A DNA stretch of 64,000 bases, from the NCBI RefSeq assembly GCF_905475465.1, contig NC_062244.1, forward strand, positions 1,128,501 through 1,192,500. The letters are read 5' to 3'. Position 1 is the first letter of the stretch; the number at the start of each line of letters is the position of its first letter. The DNA comes from Pieris napi (Eukaryota > Arthropoda > Insecta > Lepidoptera > Pieridae). Made by a program: the position numbers and the translations under genes. Shown piece by piece: positions 23,391 through 34,934 of the stretch. The notes under the pieces were generated by a model. The model had not been told where the DNA came from and searched no databases. It was given only the letters and a program-made list of their open reading frames with translations.

Positions 23391-24593
23391 ACATATTTTA
23401 AATTAATTTCTAGTTGATTTCAATAATAATAAAAATTGGTCCAATATTACATATATGAGATTTAACCTATAGAAATTAGTAGCAGTATAGTTATCAGTGA
23501 ATTGAATTCTAAAAAAATGGCAACATCGCCTAATGATGCTGACGCTAGAAAGAGATCGGTGATAGGTTTCACGCTAGTTGGAGAGAGAGAATCGATTCGA
23601 TTCACCGGAAATGACATAATATATGGTGCATTGTTAGTAATGAGATCAGTTTGTATGTCCGTCCGTGGGCGGCGACTTACTTTTTTGTGTTATCATACGC
23701 TTGTTGAATAAATTGTATGATATTAATAGAATCGAGCTATTTGAATATTATTTATTAAGAATTCTCGATTATAGTAAATGCTCGTCTGCGTTGGTTTCGT
23801 GTTCATTTATAAAAAAATCCATAGACACAGACCAACGTTCAAAGGTACATCTACAGATTAAACCAGCTGTCTACTATCTAGTTAGTAAATTAGAAGTTCT
23901 AGAAGAAAGACGTCTAGAAGTGTAACATATGAAATGAGTGAAAATATTATATTAGACGTACCCCATATAATTATTTTTTTCACGCTGGCCACATTTCTAT
24001 ACTCTACAGCCACTAGCGGAACTGACGTTCGATATTTGAAATTCAAATTCGGATATCCATTAGTGCTCGTCATTTTAATGTGACATCGTATTGAGTTACT
24101 CTAATTGATGGCATTGCTCCACTTTCGATGGGTGTTTTTTTTAAAATTCGAACGTAAAAAGAGTTCGAACATCCTGACATTTGAGATTGAATAATTTTCG
24201 TTATTCGATATTTGAAAAGTCGAGTTGTATTTTGGTGGGCGTGTCTGCACTTTTATAGTTGCTGGAATAATTATGCTTGATTATTAATAGATTTTTTAAA
24301 GTATGGGCATCGTATTTGATTGTATACGTAAGATCTAAATTGTTGTCTATAAATTGTCTTCACAACATATACAGCTTTCGTTACTACCCCGTTACAATTT
24401 TAAGATCCGAATCGAATTCAAAAAATGAATCGGAAACGGATTTAAAATTAGATTAATGATATGTCACAATCGATGAAATCATCTATATTAATTATACGCT
24501 TCGATTGCGAATCGATTAATAACATCTTTGCTTTTATCGTTCATCAGCTGTTCATATTGAGTTAAAAATGGAGAAATAAATTCAAGCGAATTG
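23391..24593. other. unique DNA, no supported gene
   Basis: Two overlapping open frames (69 and 86 codons, 23502-23925) have no recognisable domain, and no splice structure supports them. TTCGA/TTTGAA-type motifs cluster at 24028-24060, 24135-24175 and 24201-24215. Confidence 0.3.
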
Positions 24594-24867
24594 ACGACTC
24601 ATTGGTCTAGTGGTTAGTACCACTGACTGCGAATCAATGAGTCCCGGGTTCGATGAGATCAGCCGGGTCTGGTCCCCGGCTGAGACGAATATCGATGTGA
24701 TGAGCATTTGGTGTTGTGCTTAGGTCTTGGGTGATTAAATATGTATTTATATGTCTATCTATCTATAATATGTATGTATATCCGTTGCCTAGTACCCATA
24801 ACACAAGCATCACCAGCTTAGCATGGGACTAGGTCAATTGGTGTGCATTGTCTTTAAAAAAAAAAGA
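24594..24867 (+). repeat. tRNA-derived SINE, second family (B)
   Basis: The head ACTCATTGGTCTAGTGGTTAG (A box) and CCCGGGTTCGATGAG (B box) looks like a tRNA with a short insertion after the B box. The body has GAGCATTTGGTGTTGTGCTTAGG. The 3' part, TATCCGTTGCCTAGTACCC to ACTAGGTCAATTGGTGTG, looks like a LINE-type tail and ends in poly-A. Only copy in the window. Confidence 0.7.
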
Positions 24868-24904
24868 ATGTTATGCGTCCACATATACAGTCCACGTCTA
24901 AAGG

Positions 24905-24929
24905 CTAAAGCCACTAGGCCAACACTGCT
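24905..24929 (-). repeat. SINE A head fragment
   Basis: TAAAGCCACTAGGCCAACACTGCT, the reverse complement of the family A head only. Confidence 0.6.
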
Positions 24930-25295
24930 ATGTCCATGCACTATATGTATATCTTCTATAATACTGACGTAAAGTGGTTGTTCTGAGAAAAGTATTGGAA
25001 ATATAAACGTCTAAATTAAATTTTTCTTTAGAATATTCAAATGCGTTTTGTGAGTCCCTTAGCACCCGGTATCACCACAGAACAGCTGAGTCACTTAGCG
25101 CGGTCTGTGACGCGTGTCCGCTAACCGACTTGGAAGGAGGTCACATGTGTAATGAAGCGAGAACGCACCTGTCGGTAATCACTACTGGTTCGACATACTG
25201 GAGACAGTTTCTTGATGAAATAATCTAAAACCGGTCTTCTATTTATATATTTTGTGTGACCTTGTAGGAATTGATACACTCTTGAAGGAGACTTA

Positions 25296-25380
25296 GTCAA
25301 ATTGGTTCGGAAACACTTCAGTGATACGGTTGGTATTTAATATTCTGCCTCGATGATGAAACTCTGCTGTTGATTTATAT
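25296..25380 (-). repeat. CR1-like LINE fragment
   Basis: CAAATTGGTTCGGAAACACTTCAGTG and ATTCTGCCTCGATGATGAAACTC match parts of the longer reversed copy at 32282-32790. Confidence 0.55.
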
Positions 25381-25499
25381 GTGTTTCTTGAACTATTTAG
25401 CTTTATTGGCCATTTATGTCTGTTACAGACCGAATGTTGGGTCTTCACGATGTCTTTTAGAACGGTGTGAAGTCAATTTCCGCAGTTAGACGCTCATTT

Positions 25500-25740
25500 A
25501 GTCAGGTTGTTAATTAAGCCAGCTTAGCTTCTTCCAGAAGCTCAGAAGTTTCTTGGGCACTTTGCAGGCATCACGGAGCGACCTCACTGCTGGCTGGAAA
25601 GCCACAGCCAGGACTACGTGGGTGACTGAATCCTCTGCGCTGAAACAGTCTCTGCACATGGGGCTGTCTGTCGTGCCAAGAACGAGATGTTTATTGAGAA
25701 GACAGTGGCCCGTAATTGTCCCTATCATTTGGAGATTAAT
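25500..25740 (-). mobile_element. Jockey/R1-type LINE C-terminal fragment with CCHC-like motif
   Basis: The minus-strand frame reads TGHCLLNKHL, then SPMCRDCFSAEDSVTHVVL. This is the TGHC...C..C.....H pattern found after the RNase H region of R1/I-type elements. No intact RT is attached. Confidence 0.6.
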
Positions 25741-25744
25741 TTAG

Positions 25745-26432
25745 TTGAGCCAGTGTTACATTAACATACCAGATTGGAACTAGTTTTGTCAGATAAGACT
25801 TTGTCCTTTAGTCCGCCTCTTTACTTGAAACACATTACAATAAAAAAACACATTTTAGTCGACATAAGATAATGGTATTGTTATAATTTATATAGGATTT
25901 GATAAATGAAATATTTACTAAGTTTTGAGAAGCATACTATCCGCCCAATTTCTATTAAGATCAGGAATATATGATAGGTATTAAGAATATTGTTGAATGT
26001 CCAAAAAATTCAAAGCTTCCAACTAACCGGTTTCGGTTAACCATTCAAAAGCTTAACTAAGCCGTCTCCATAGTGACATAGCCTTTAAAAGAAACGAAAT
26101 TCAGTTATAATTTCTCTTTAATTATATTTGTGGGCATTTAATTGATCGATTGTTAGAATTTAACTAAATGTTATACAAATACGATGTTTTGACAGTTAAC
26201 CGCCTTAACTTCGTCTAATACCTCACTTAAAACTAAATCCGTCTTTTGTTGCGCTGAGTAAGAAATTGCAACATAAGAAAACATTATCGTTCGACTATGA
26301 TTGGTCACAGTTTAGACCAATCAGAGACAGGCGACACGATCCAAATTTCGTTCGACCAATTATAATCAAACGAATCTCTTTTGTTTTTACATTCATCCCC
26401 ACTTTTTGTCATTAAAACTATGAAACAAAAAT
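25745..26432. other. unassigned DNA with a small CCAAT cluster
   Basis: No gene is seen. At 26296-26365 there are three CCAAT-type sites (GATTGGTC, GACCAATCAG, GACCAATTA), with GTTCGAC repeated next to two of them. Confidence 0.3.
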
Positions 26433-26657
26433 CATTGGCGCTACAACCTTTTTAGGTCTGGGTATCTGTTTCATGATCATTTGTCAATCTAATAGGCAAG
26501 TAGGTGATGCCTGACACACGCCATCGACTTTTTGGGTCTAAGGCAAGCCGGATTTCTCACTGTTTTCCTTCACCGTTCGAGCGAAAGAAAATTCACACTT
26601 ATAAAGTACAGCCTACAGCCGAGAATCGAACCTACTGATAGTCACACACTGAAGCCC
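26433..26657 (-). repeat. SINE family A
   Basis: GGCGCTACAACCTTTTTAGGTCTGGG through TTCACCGTTCGAGCG and GAATCGAACCTAC to CACACACTGAAGCCC; the extreme head is truncated. Confidence 0.75.
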
Positions 26658-27109
26658 TTTTATGAATCTGGAAATAAATTGTTTAGTAGTGATTTTTATT
26701 AAACAGTATATGTTCATAATCTCCTATAAATTGTCGAAGTACCTATATACAATAATAACAGGAACTTTTTAAAACATTTAAAATTTTTATCTGAAACATG
26801 ATACGATGTTTTTAAAAATATCTGTGCATCTGTCATCGGCATATTGATGCACCCCAAACCAAATTTGCATACGCCATTTATGGGTTAACAAACATAACGC
26901 TCAAGCAATTTTAAGCTGTTTGATTTTTTTGAGGGCTTCGAGACTTACTAAAACTTATAGAAGTTCTACTATAAGTCGTGTCCACATGTTATAGGGACGG
27001 CACCGCTTTCGATATGTATGTATGTATGTCAATTTATATCATGTGTTTGTTCTAATTTTGTGGTCCAAATAAAAAATAAATAAAAAAGAAGTTAGAAACT
27101 TATAGTTAC

Positions 27110-27370
27110 AAACTAATAATTTTAATCAAATATACTAATCGTTTATTAAAACCTAAGCATCACAATCAAATATACAGTATTTACAAGTTTCTTACCTTCA
27201 TAGTAATAATAAAAAGAAAATTTAAAAAAAAATTAAAACTTTGGTCCCTGTAGCAGTGTACCTTTAACGCTGGCAGCATTTCCTCGCTGTATTGCGATAC
27301 TTATTGGTTGATAAAAGCACCAGCTCTAGGGTCACCGGTACCAACCAGGCGCCAACTTAAAAAACTTATG
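27110..27370 (-). mobile_element. LINE 3' end (family D), ORF C-terminus plus 3' UTR
   Basis: On the minus strand the translated motif RISIAIQRGNAAS-like appears (here with substitutions), followed by GTLLQGPKF and an AT-rich UTR ending in AAACGATTAG. Copies also lie at 27425, 33245, 33515, 33765, 47160 and 57775. Confidence 0.6.
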
Positions 27371-27424
27371 TTTGAGTAACATATGTTTTATTAATTGACT
27401 ACCTCGGATAAATAATAAGTCTAA

Positions 27425-27560
27425 CTAGCCAAAGGAGGAACGCTGCCAGTATCTTCGGAACCTTGCCTAAATGGACTCCTTTTAATAATACATTTTAGTA
27501 TTTTAATTATTTTAAGGGTAGTTAATGCTTTTTTGTTATATTAATTTATGTTAGCAGTAT
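27425..27560 (+). repeat. LINE family D fragment, opposite orientation
   Basis: Plus-strand translation GNAASIFGTLPKWTPFN, the same motif as the copy just to its left but inverted. Confidence 0.55.
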
Positions 27561-28301
27561 TATGTTATTTTTACACGCTTTATATTAGCTTCACCTGTAT
27601 GTATGTATATAGGTATGTATGTAACCGACTCCTTCGGACTTGATTTTGACCCACTTTTAACGGACAGATTTAATTCAAACTTTGCGCACCTGTAAAAGAT
27701 CGATAACAATACAATAATCCGAAAAAAAATAAAAAAATTTAACTAAAAAATAAATAATAGTTTGTGCCCATATCTTTCGTCTATCGAGCAACCCACGCTT
27801 TTTGACAATAATACCAGTATTTTTTGTTCATTACCATTTTCAGCCTAAATTAGGAATTATTTTTCACTTTTTAGTATGATGTGCTTTAAAAGCGTGTGTT
27901 CTAGTTTTTTTAAACTATTATTTATTATTAATAACTTTAAATTTCGAAAACATATAGCTGTACATTGGCAACTTACAGTGCAACTAATCTAATATATATA
28001 CCATGTTCCGAAAGCCGTAAATCGCGTGTCGACTTTTGTATGGGAATCACTTAACCCTCAATAGCTTATGTTAATTTTTAGCGCGGATTTATTTTTGCTA
28101 TCATTTTTCAATAGCTCATTAAATGCCGCTAAGCCAATTCGGGCGTAAGTGCCGGAGATTTTGAATGAGTATTGTGACGAGACCGATTTTATGGGTTTCA
28201 TTTTGGCTCTTGATGGGTTATTTGCATGATTGTTATTTATGGTTTATTTGTGCATCTATTTTGCATTAAGTGCGTTTCCTTGGACTATTCAGGCGGTAAG
28301 A

Positions 28302-28512
28302 ACAGTGTTGGCATAGTGGCTTCAGCGTGCGATTCTCATCACTGAGGTCGTAGGTTCGATCTTGTGCTCCAATGGAATGTTGCCTTAGACTTAAAAAGTC
28401 GACATGAGTCAGGCACAGGAGGCTGATCTACTTGCCTATTAGATTGAAAAACCATGAAACAGATACAGAAATCTGAGGCTGAGACCTAAAAAGGTTGTAA
28501 CGCCACTGACTT
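28302..28512 (+). repeat. SINE family A
   Basis: ACAGTGTTGGCATAGTGGCTTCAGCGTG head, an internal deletion of the TCGCTCGAACGG block, then GTCAGGCACAGGAGGCTGATC and AAAAAGGTTGTAACGCCACTGAC. Confidence 0.8.
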
Positions 28513-28534
28513 TTTAATTTTATTAATTTTGGCG

Positions 28535-28630
28535 GGCTTGCAGGGTCTAGGCAGTAAATGTTAAATTAGAAGCATTCAATATGTATTTCTTTCTTGACGT
28601 TTATAAGTGTAGAGGATTTGCAGCATATTT
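28535..28630 (+). repeat. LINE family C tail fragment
   Basis: GCAGTAAATGTTAAATTAGAAGC, ATATGTATTTCTTTCTTGACG, TATAAGTGTA directly after a SINE. Confidence 0.5.
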
Positions 28631-29628
28631 GGAATACTACTTTGTTTTTTAATTAAATTTAATTAATCATGTATAATTAAATTTAATTAATAAATTTAAG
28701 GATACATGGGATAGCTCATATGATCACTAACACGCACGCGGTTTCTATTCGATTGTTAAAACCAGTTATTTTGTTTGATTGTGTATAATGATTTTTTGTA
28801 TTTATTTTATATTCTTAGATCTAGTTACCACGTAACAGCACCAGCCGAGCCACTAAGTATTAGACATAGTCTTGTCCTTTTAAAGATGAAAGAAACTTTT
28901 TAACTGTCATACCAAAAACGTATCTTTTAGTCATTAAAGAGTACAAAACATAGGTATCACGAACATTAGACGTACGTTATCTTATCGTTGTAAAAAAGAC
29001 TTAACGACTCCAAAAAATCGTTAAAACTTCGATAAAATCGATAATTAAAGGAGCCATCAGACACATGTCGCTAAACAAAACCTCTCACATGAGCTAATTA
29101 GTAATTACCCCTAAAGCGAGACAGATACATCGAAAAACATGTGTGCGAGAGAGAAGCGATGATCGGAAGCCGATTGTGACGCACCACTGCGCACTGACCG
29201 AATGTGGTTTTTTGATAATTAAAAGCGCCTGATAAATGGATCTTGGTTAAGAATCCCACATGGGGAATATTCCCTAAGATAACAACCACAAGTCTCAGCC
29301 AGGCACTCTGTCCTTAAGCTTCGCCACCTGCGTATCAGTCTTCTACAGCATTCCAAGTAATTCTCCAACTACAACTTAATTCCGTCATGCCCTTTCAAAC
29401 AACGATAGAAGCACGCTGGAGTTCAGCAGCGTGCTGCTGTTGTTCCTTCTTTTTCGACATCCCCAAAACAGCAAAGAAGTGACCCTCCTTCCATCTTTCC
29501 TAGACATGTTTAATATCGGTTCAAGTAAGCGGTGGTTTAATAGTCATCTGGACAGGGGTGACAACACGTACACCGTCACAAAAAACCGACACCCTGAAGT
29601 TAGCTGTAGTCAACATTTTAGTTTTTTT
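28631..29628. other. unassigned DNA
   Basis: 28648-28698 holds two copies of the palindromic TTAATTAAATTTAATTAA. 29040-29600 is less AT-rich and has no recognised repeat; open frames of 63 and 74 codons there lack any family feature. Confidence 0.3.
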
Positions 29629-29967
29629 GAAGTTATACTTCTTTTGGCGCGTTAGGGAAAAATGATGAGAGTAAATTTTTGAAGTGAAACTTCTTTAGGC
29701 GCACGAGGGTAAATTTTTACGGAAACGTCACGAAGATGTGCAGCGTTTTGTCGAAGAAAAGGGAGAGAGCGATTGAGAGTGAGAAGGGCCAATTACTTTA
29801 AAGAAATTCTATTTTTAAAATTAAAGAGAATTTATGAAATATTAGTATTTTATTTTTGTAGTTTATTGGTGTCGTTTTTTCTACAAACGTAGAAAAATGA
29901 CACCACGAATGAAAGATAAAAATTTTGTAAAGAATTTTATCTTGTTACGCCAAAGAAGTATAACTTC
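29629..29967. mobile_element. TIR element of unknown superfamily
   Basis: GAAGTTATACTTCTTTTGGCG at the left is mirrored by CGCCAAAGAAGTATAACTTC at the right. Inside lies a hairpin at 29868-29905 (GGTGTCGTTTTTTCTAC against GTAGAAAAATGACACC). About 340 bp, no transposase. The target duplication is unclear because a Harbinger element abuts its right end. Confidence 0.6.
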
Positions 29968-29970
29968 TAA

Positions 29971-30700
29971 AGGTGGGAACTGACCAACGTTACGAGGTGT
30001 AATGTAACATGTAATGTAATGTTACACAGCGAGCATTCGTGCAGTCAGTACGTCGTGTTACGGGGAAACCAGCGAGCAACGAGCCGCTCGTTGCTCGCTT
30101 TGAGTGCTCCACCCGGCAGTCGGTTTTTTGGCGAATCCTTTGAGTGTTACGCGGTTCGGTCAGTACGCTCTTTGTCAAAAGTCGTCCCGAGCGCACGCGC
30201 GTCGCGATTAATCACACGTCAATCAATCAATCAATCAAACATGGAGTGGAACAAAGAAAAATCTCTGTATTTTTCTATAAAATGGAAGAAAAGAGGAAGT
30301 GTTGTGGAACCCAGCTCATCCAGAGCAAATAAATTCAACAGTTCTTCAAAATCGATCGGAGACATGCGTACAAAGTTTTTATACTGTCCAGTAATCATTT
30401 GGTTTTTCAAAGTTGCTATCAATGACAAATCACCACATACGCCTCTGTTTTTAAATAAGTTTGATCTCCAGTAACGTTTTTTCTTCTTCTTAATTTGGAA
30501 GAAACAATAATTAAGTAGAATCAAAGATACAAACGCGTCCTCGCTGTCGGCCATCTCGTGAACACTGGCGGCGAAAGCGGAGCACAGACGTTTGACGAGC
30601 ATGTTACGCCGATTTTAATACACAGCGTAACATGCTCGATACGTTACACGCTCGATGCGAATGCTACATTACACATCGTAACTTTGGTCAGTTCCCACCT
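29971..30700. mobile_element. internally deleted PIF/Harbinger element
   Basis: The terminal inverted repeats begin AGGTGGGAACTGACCAA at 29971 and end with the complement at 30700, alignable for roughly 36 bp. They are flanked by exact TAA duplications (29968-29970 and 30701-30703), the hallmark TWA target. The element carries the starts of two opposed ORFs, as in full PIF/Harbinger elements: a plus-strand ATG at 30241 (MEWNKEKSL, like a MADF/Myb-type accessory protein) and a minus-strand transposase start. The middle is missing. A 13-bp hairpin with a 3-nt loop lies at 30071-30099. Confidence 0.85.
30310..30554 (-). pseudogene. PIF/Harbinger transposase N-terminus
   Basis: From the ATG at 30554 the frame reads MADSEDAF, a K/R-rich block, RYWRSNLFKNRGVCGDL, then YKNFVRMSPIDFEELLNL. 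The RRxW...L...(Y/F)xNFxRMxPxxFxELL pattern is characteristic of HARBI1-like transposases. The frame then runs into unrelated sequence at the deletion junction. The catalytic DDE domain is absent, so the protein cannot be active. Confidence 0.75.
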
Positions 30701-30703
30701 TAA

Positions 30704-32220
30704 CACGTGTACATAAGTATACACACGTTTCTATAGGAAGGACTGTTAGCAATTATTTTAGAATTACCCAACATTTTAACGTTAAAATCTAAATATCGAC
30801 TGATTGGTATCTATCAATACGTATGGCTTACCAACTTCCTTTGCAGACCGCAGCTCACATACCCTCTAATTGCTTTTGTATAGCTTACAGGTGCAACCAG
30901 TGTGACGGCCCGCTCAACCAGAAACATATGCTATTCAATTCTTTATACATATGTGTTTAAAGTGTATAATTGCGTGAGACAATTACAATGGCCGAAATGA
31001 GTAGAGGTTCCGATGTTTTTAACTTCGTTTTACTTAAGGTCAGTAGCATTGGTTTTAATTTAATAGGTCTTTGAGTAATATAGATTTTTGGCCCACCAGA
31101 GAAATTAAAGAGAGGTTGCCTTCTTGCACGATGGGCTGAAGCTTCAAGAAGTTGGTGGGAGAAAAATGCTCATGATAGAGAGAGATGGTGCCGTTTGGAG
31201 GATTATTTCTGTAAACAATTTTAAGTGTATTAGTATTAGTGTAACGCTTGAATGTTTCAAAATATGTATAAATGAGGCTCAAATATTATTAGATAAATTT
31301 TGAATGGTAAAAATGTTTTACTTATTAATACCGAAACCTAAAGAAATATATTTTATATTACTAAGTAATAAAAAATATAGGAATATCAGCAAAGTTAAAG
31401 AATTATTTCAATGATTTTATAACTTCGGTTCAAAGATACTTTATTTCTCAAAGAATTACATTCACTTAGTGAGAAATGTCAGAGGTTAGTAATGATACAT
31501 ACATTATTGTGATAGTTTTGAAACTATTTAAAAATAAGCCATATAAAATAAAAGTATTAGTTGCTAAGAATATGTATAATAACTATATATATAGAGAAAT
31601 TGAATTTAAAATTTCGAAAAATAGAAAAAGAAAAACCGAACAAATCATTATCAATTTAGTTGCAATAGGAATTCGAATTTTTCCAATAAGAATAGTTTTT
31701 TTTATTATTAATATTTTTATATTAATTACTAGCTTCTGTACTACGAACAGTGACTTTGGACAGCATTTAAACTTAACTAACTGATTACGTCGCTCAGACT
31801 TGGGCTACCGGCTGAAGAGTATTCGGTGAAAAAAGAAAGAAGAGTCATGTTTGTATGTCCCCAAATATATATTTTCGTAGAATAATATAGGATAGGTAAT
31901 AAAAGTTCGGTTAACACGCCACCGGTCGTTCGTTAAAATTATGTATATTAAGTCTCAACTGACTTTCTTATCGACATCAAAAGTCCGCTATAATGCGACC
32001 GAATTCACTTAATACTTGAATCTTCTTTACGATATGAAGTCAAGCGAGTGAAGCATAGGGTAGATGTATATGGTGTGTTGTATGTCGTTGATTTTTGGGT
32101 AAATCTGCCGGTCCTTAGGATGTTATTAATTGCAAATATTTTATTGTGCTTAGAGTGAACATCTTAACACTAACCGGAATCCGAACGTAAAATCTAAGAG
32201 TTAAGAATCAGAACAAAGCA
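30704..32220. other. AT-rich unique DNA
   Basis: No transposon or gene is recognised. Open frames of 75 (31055-31282, minus) and 102 codons (31476-31784, plus) are K/I/N-rich, as expected from AT-rich noncoding DNA. Confidence 0.3.
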
Positions 32221-32281
32221 TTTTATTCCTACTGGCTTATTAAAACACTTTTTATGTTCTAATAGCGAATACAGAATCGGT

Positions 32282-32790
32282 TTTATATGCTTCGAAGGAC
32301 CCTAAGTCGAAATGGTTCGGAAATACTTCTGTGGGCAGCTGGTTCCACATAGTGGTGGTGCGCGGCAAGCACTGCCTCAACAAACGCTCACTAGCATAAC
32401 AAGGGAAGACGAAGTAATGCGGATGGAGATTTGTATTCTGCCTCAACGTCCCGTGATGAAACTCAGCTGCCGGTATTTATCCGAACAATTCCTCTGAACA
32501 CTCTCCGTGGTAAATGGGGTAGAAGATGCAGATCCCACATCTCTACGCAGCGCCAAGGGATCAAGTCGCTCGGAAAGGGATTGATCGTTGGATTCTTCGT
32601 TGAACACGGTCAAGTGGAAACGCGATATACAGTAGCAATTGATGGCCCTTAGTCAAGTACCGTCTTGCCTTGCTGAGCTCACCAAGCTTCTTGAAGGCTA
32701 ATTTAGCCTTTCCCTCCAAATAGCCGTGAAAATGAACGTCGTTCAATATTTCAACGCCAACTATTCCGATACTGGCTGTGGCTTTAAGAA
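32282..32790 (-). mobile_element. CR1-like LINE ORF2 C-terminal pseudogene
   Basis: Minus-strand pieces read LGELSKARRYL, FPLDRVQRRIQR, AEFHHGTLRQNTNLHPHY, LPRTTTMWNQLPTEVFP and FDLGSFEAYK, in the order seen at the end of lepidopteran CR1-like RTs, with stops and frameshifts. Confidence 0.75.
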
Positions 32791-32936
32791 GATAATTAAT
32801 TTAATTAAATAAATATTACCTTTTTATACGCACTAGATGTGGGAATATTATTTTTGATCATTTGCGGCTTAAAATCCTCAATTATTCTATATAAGTAAAA
32901 AATATTGAATGATCAAAACTTGTTGCTCCATCCACA

Positions 32937-33038
32937 TGACACATTGATATCGCATGTAACTAACAATCTAATTACAACCCACGGGAATCGAACCCCGATC
33001 CGTCCGATAGCCGATCAAGGGGCCGATTGACCCGCGCC
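32937..33038 (-). repeat. tRNA-like SINE head, possible
   Basis: On the minus strand GTCAATCGGCC and GGGGTTCGATTCCCGTGGGTTGT look like A and B boxes at suitable spacing, starting after GGGCGCG. No true tRNA fold was built, and the body is not like families A or B. Confidence 0.4.
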
Positions 33039-33244
33039 CTTTTTTAAATTAATTCAAATTGTTTAATAGTGATGTGGTCGGTTTTTGTACGTATATTGGG
33101 AATGTGGCTATGACGTAATTATGACGTCTAAGGTATTTTTGGGGTTTGGGATATTTAGAGACCAGTTAAGTGAAGAGTTTTAAACTTATTATAAGACAGA
33201 GCTGAACTGATCTAGCGTTTTTGGTTTTGCAATTCAATGTCTAC

Positions 33245-33735
33245 ATTGTATTAGCTAAATATTTATTTACACAAATACAGTATTTACAATTTTCTTAACC
33301 TATAAAGTAATAATAAAAATTATTAAAAATAAATAAAATGAAAATTAAAACAAATTTAAAAAGTTTGGTCCCTGTGGCAGTGTACCTTTAACGCTGGCAA
33401 CATTTCCTCGCTGTATTGCGAGACTTATTCTTTGAGCCAGGAAAGTGCCAGCTCATGTCTACATTAGTTTTTTACGTTTTCTTTTAGTTCTCTATGAATC
33501 GATATTTATGGTAATTATTTACAGGACAAATATAAAGTGTTAACAATAATCTTAGTACATTATAAATTATAATTAAAAATTAATAAATATAAAATTAAAA
33601 CTAATTCAAACAATTTGGTGCCAATGGCAGTGTTTATTCATTTTTTTGCTTGTATTGAGATACGTATTCGTTGAGGAAAGCACCAGCTCTTGGGTCACCA
33701 GTACCTACTGTCAGGCACCAAGTTAAATATTTTAT
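33245..33735 (-). repeat. two tandem LINE family D tails
   Basis: TTTGGTCCCTGTGGCAGTG at 33363 and TTTGGTGCCAATGGCAGTG at 33612 open two reversed copies of the same segment, each preceded by the ATACAGTATTTACA- or TAATCTTAGTACAT-type UTR. Confidence 0.6.
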
Positions 33736-33764
33736 TATCTATATAATATAACCCCAGATTCCTT

Positions 33765-33915
33765 ACTCAACGGTAAGGTATGGCAATACAGTGAGGAAAT
33801 TCAGACAAACTTTTTAAATTTGTTTTAATTTTTAATTTTCTTTTTATTATTACTATGTAGGTTAAGAAAATTGTTAATACTGTATATTTGATTGTTATGT
33901 TTAGGTTTTAATAAG
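33765..33915 (+). repeat. LINE family D fragment, plus orientation
   Basis: ATGGCAATACAGTGAGGAAAT followed by the UTR with TACTGTATATTTGATTGTTATG, the complement of the neighbouring copies. Confidence 0.5.
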
Positions 33916-34459
33916 CAATTTTTTTTTCACAGTTGAAGCATCATATAAATTGTTTGGTTATTTCTATATAGACTTAGATCTTTAAGCATTTTGCTGGCTT
34001 AATCGAAAGGAGGATTCTTTTAACGTCAATTAATTAACTCAAAAGACTGAAAGTGCCATGTTTAGATGGATAACGTTGAATTAATTTATAATTCAGGTAC
34101 CAAAAATCAGGAACATATTCAAAAGTCCCAAGTCTGAGTGGGGGGTTCGACGCCGGGCGACAATAATTAAATCGAAAGGACATTGCAGCGCGGGGTGCAC
34201 TCACAATTTACAGCCTTCACGCTATTTTCAATTAAAACCCTAATGGCTCACGCTTCGCCAATCTACCGATTGTCTAATTGTAGATATCTATAGAGCTGTT
34301 ACAACTTTAAGAACTGTGATTCAAATCGTACAATTATGCATACTCTTTGGCTTTCGTTCTTTGGTTCATTCGTTCTGCTTTAGTTCGTTCTGATACTCAT
34401 TCAAGGCTTAGGGATCCAAAAGGAGCCTTCGCTTCCGTAACGAGAGAAGGCCACCATTG

Positions 34460-34678
34460 CCTCCGTTTCGATCCCCGGCTGTGCACCAATGGACTTTCCT
34501 TCTAAGTGCCCATTTAACATTCGCTCGAACAGTGAAGGATAACATCGTGAGGAAACCTCTTGCTCATCGGCTTGCCTTAGACCCGAATTCGACGGCGGTT
34601 GTCAGGCACAGGATGCTGATCTTGCCTATTAGATTGATCATGATCAGATACAGAAATCTAAGGCCTAAAAAGGTTTAC
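34460..34678 (+). repeat. SINE family A, head lost
   Basis: From TTTCGATCCCCGGCTGTGCACC through ATTCGCTCGAACAGTGAAGG to CAGAAATCTAAGGCCTAAAAAGG; the A box is replaced by unrelated sequence. Confidence 0.75.
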
Positions 34679-34934
34679 GATTTATTTCTTTAGATTTTAG
34701 AATAGACTCTAATATTAAGTTGATTTCGTAATTGTATTATCTATTACAAAATCAACGTTTCTAGAAATCTAGAAGAACTTATTTAACTAATAAAGCATTT
34801 TACATGCGTAATAGCAGCTCTATATAAAAACACTAGGTCACAACCACACCCTTTCTGAAAAACTTTCCTCTTAATCGTTTTACATTACGATCGTGTAATG
34901 TGCTAAGTTTAAATTTCATTGTTATTGAAAATTT

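Noticed and set aside
24594..24665. A functional tRNA gene
   Set aside because: A and B boxes are present, but the B box is followed by an insertion, the acceptor stem does not close, and a SINE body with poly-A follows.
31476..31784. 102-codon plus-strand ORF as a gene
   Set aside because: The product is almost only K, I, N, F and Y, as random AT-rich DNA gives, and no splice or promoter context was seen.
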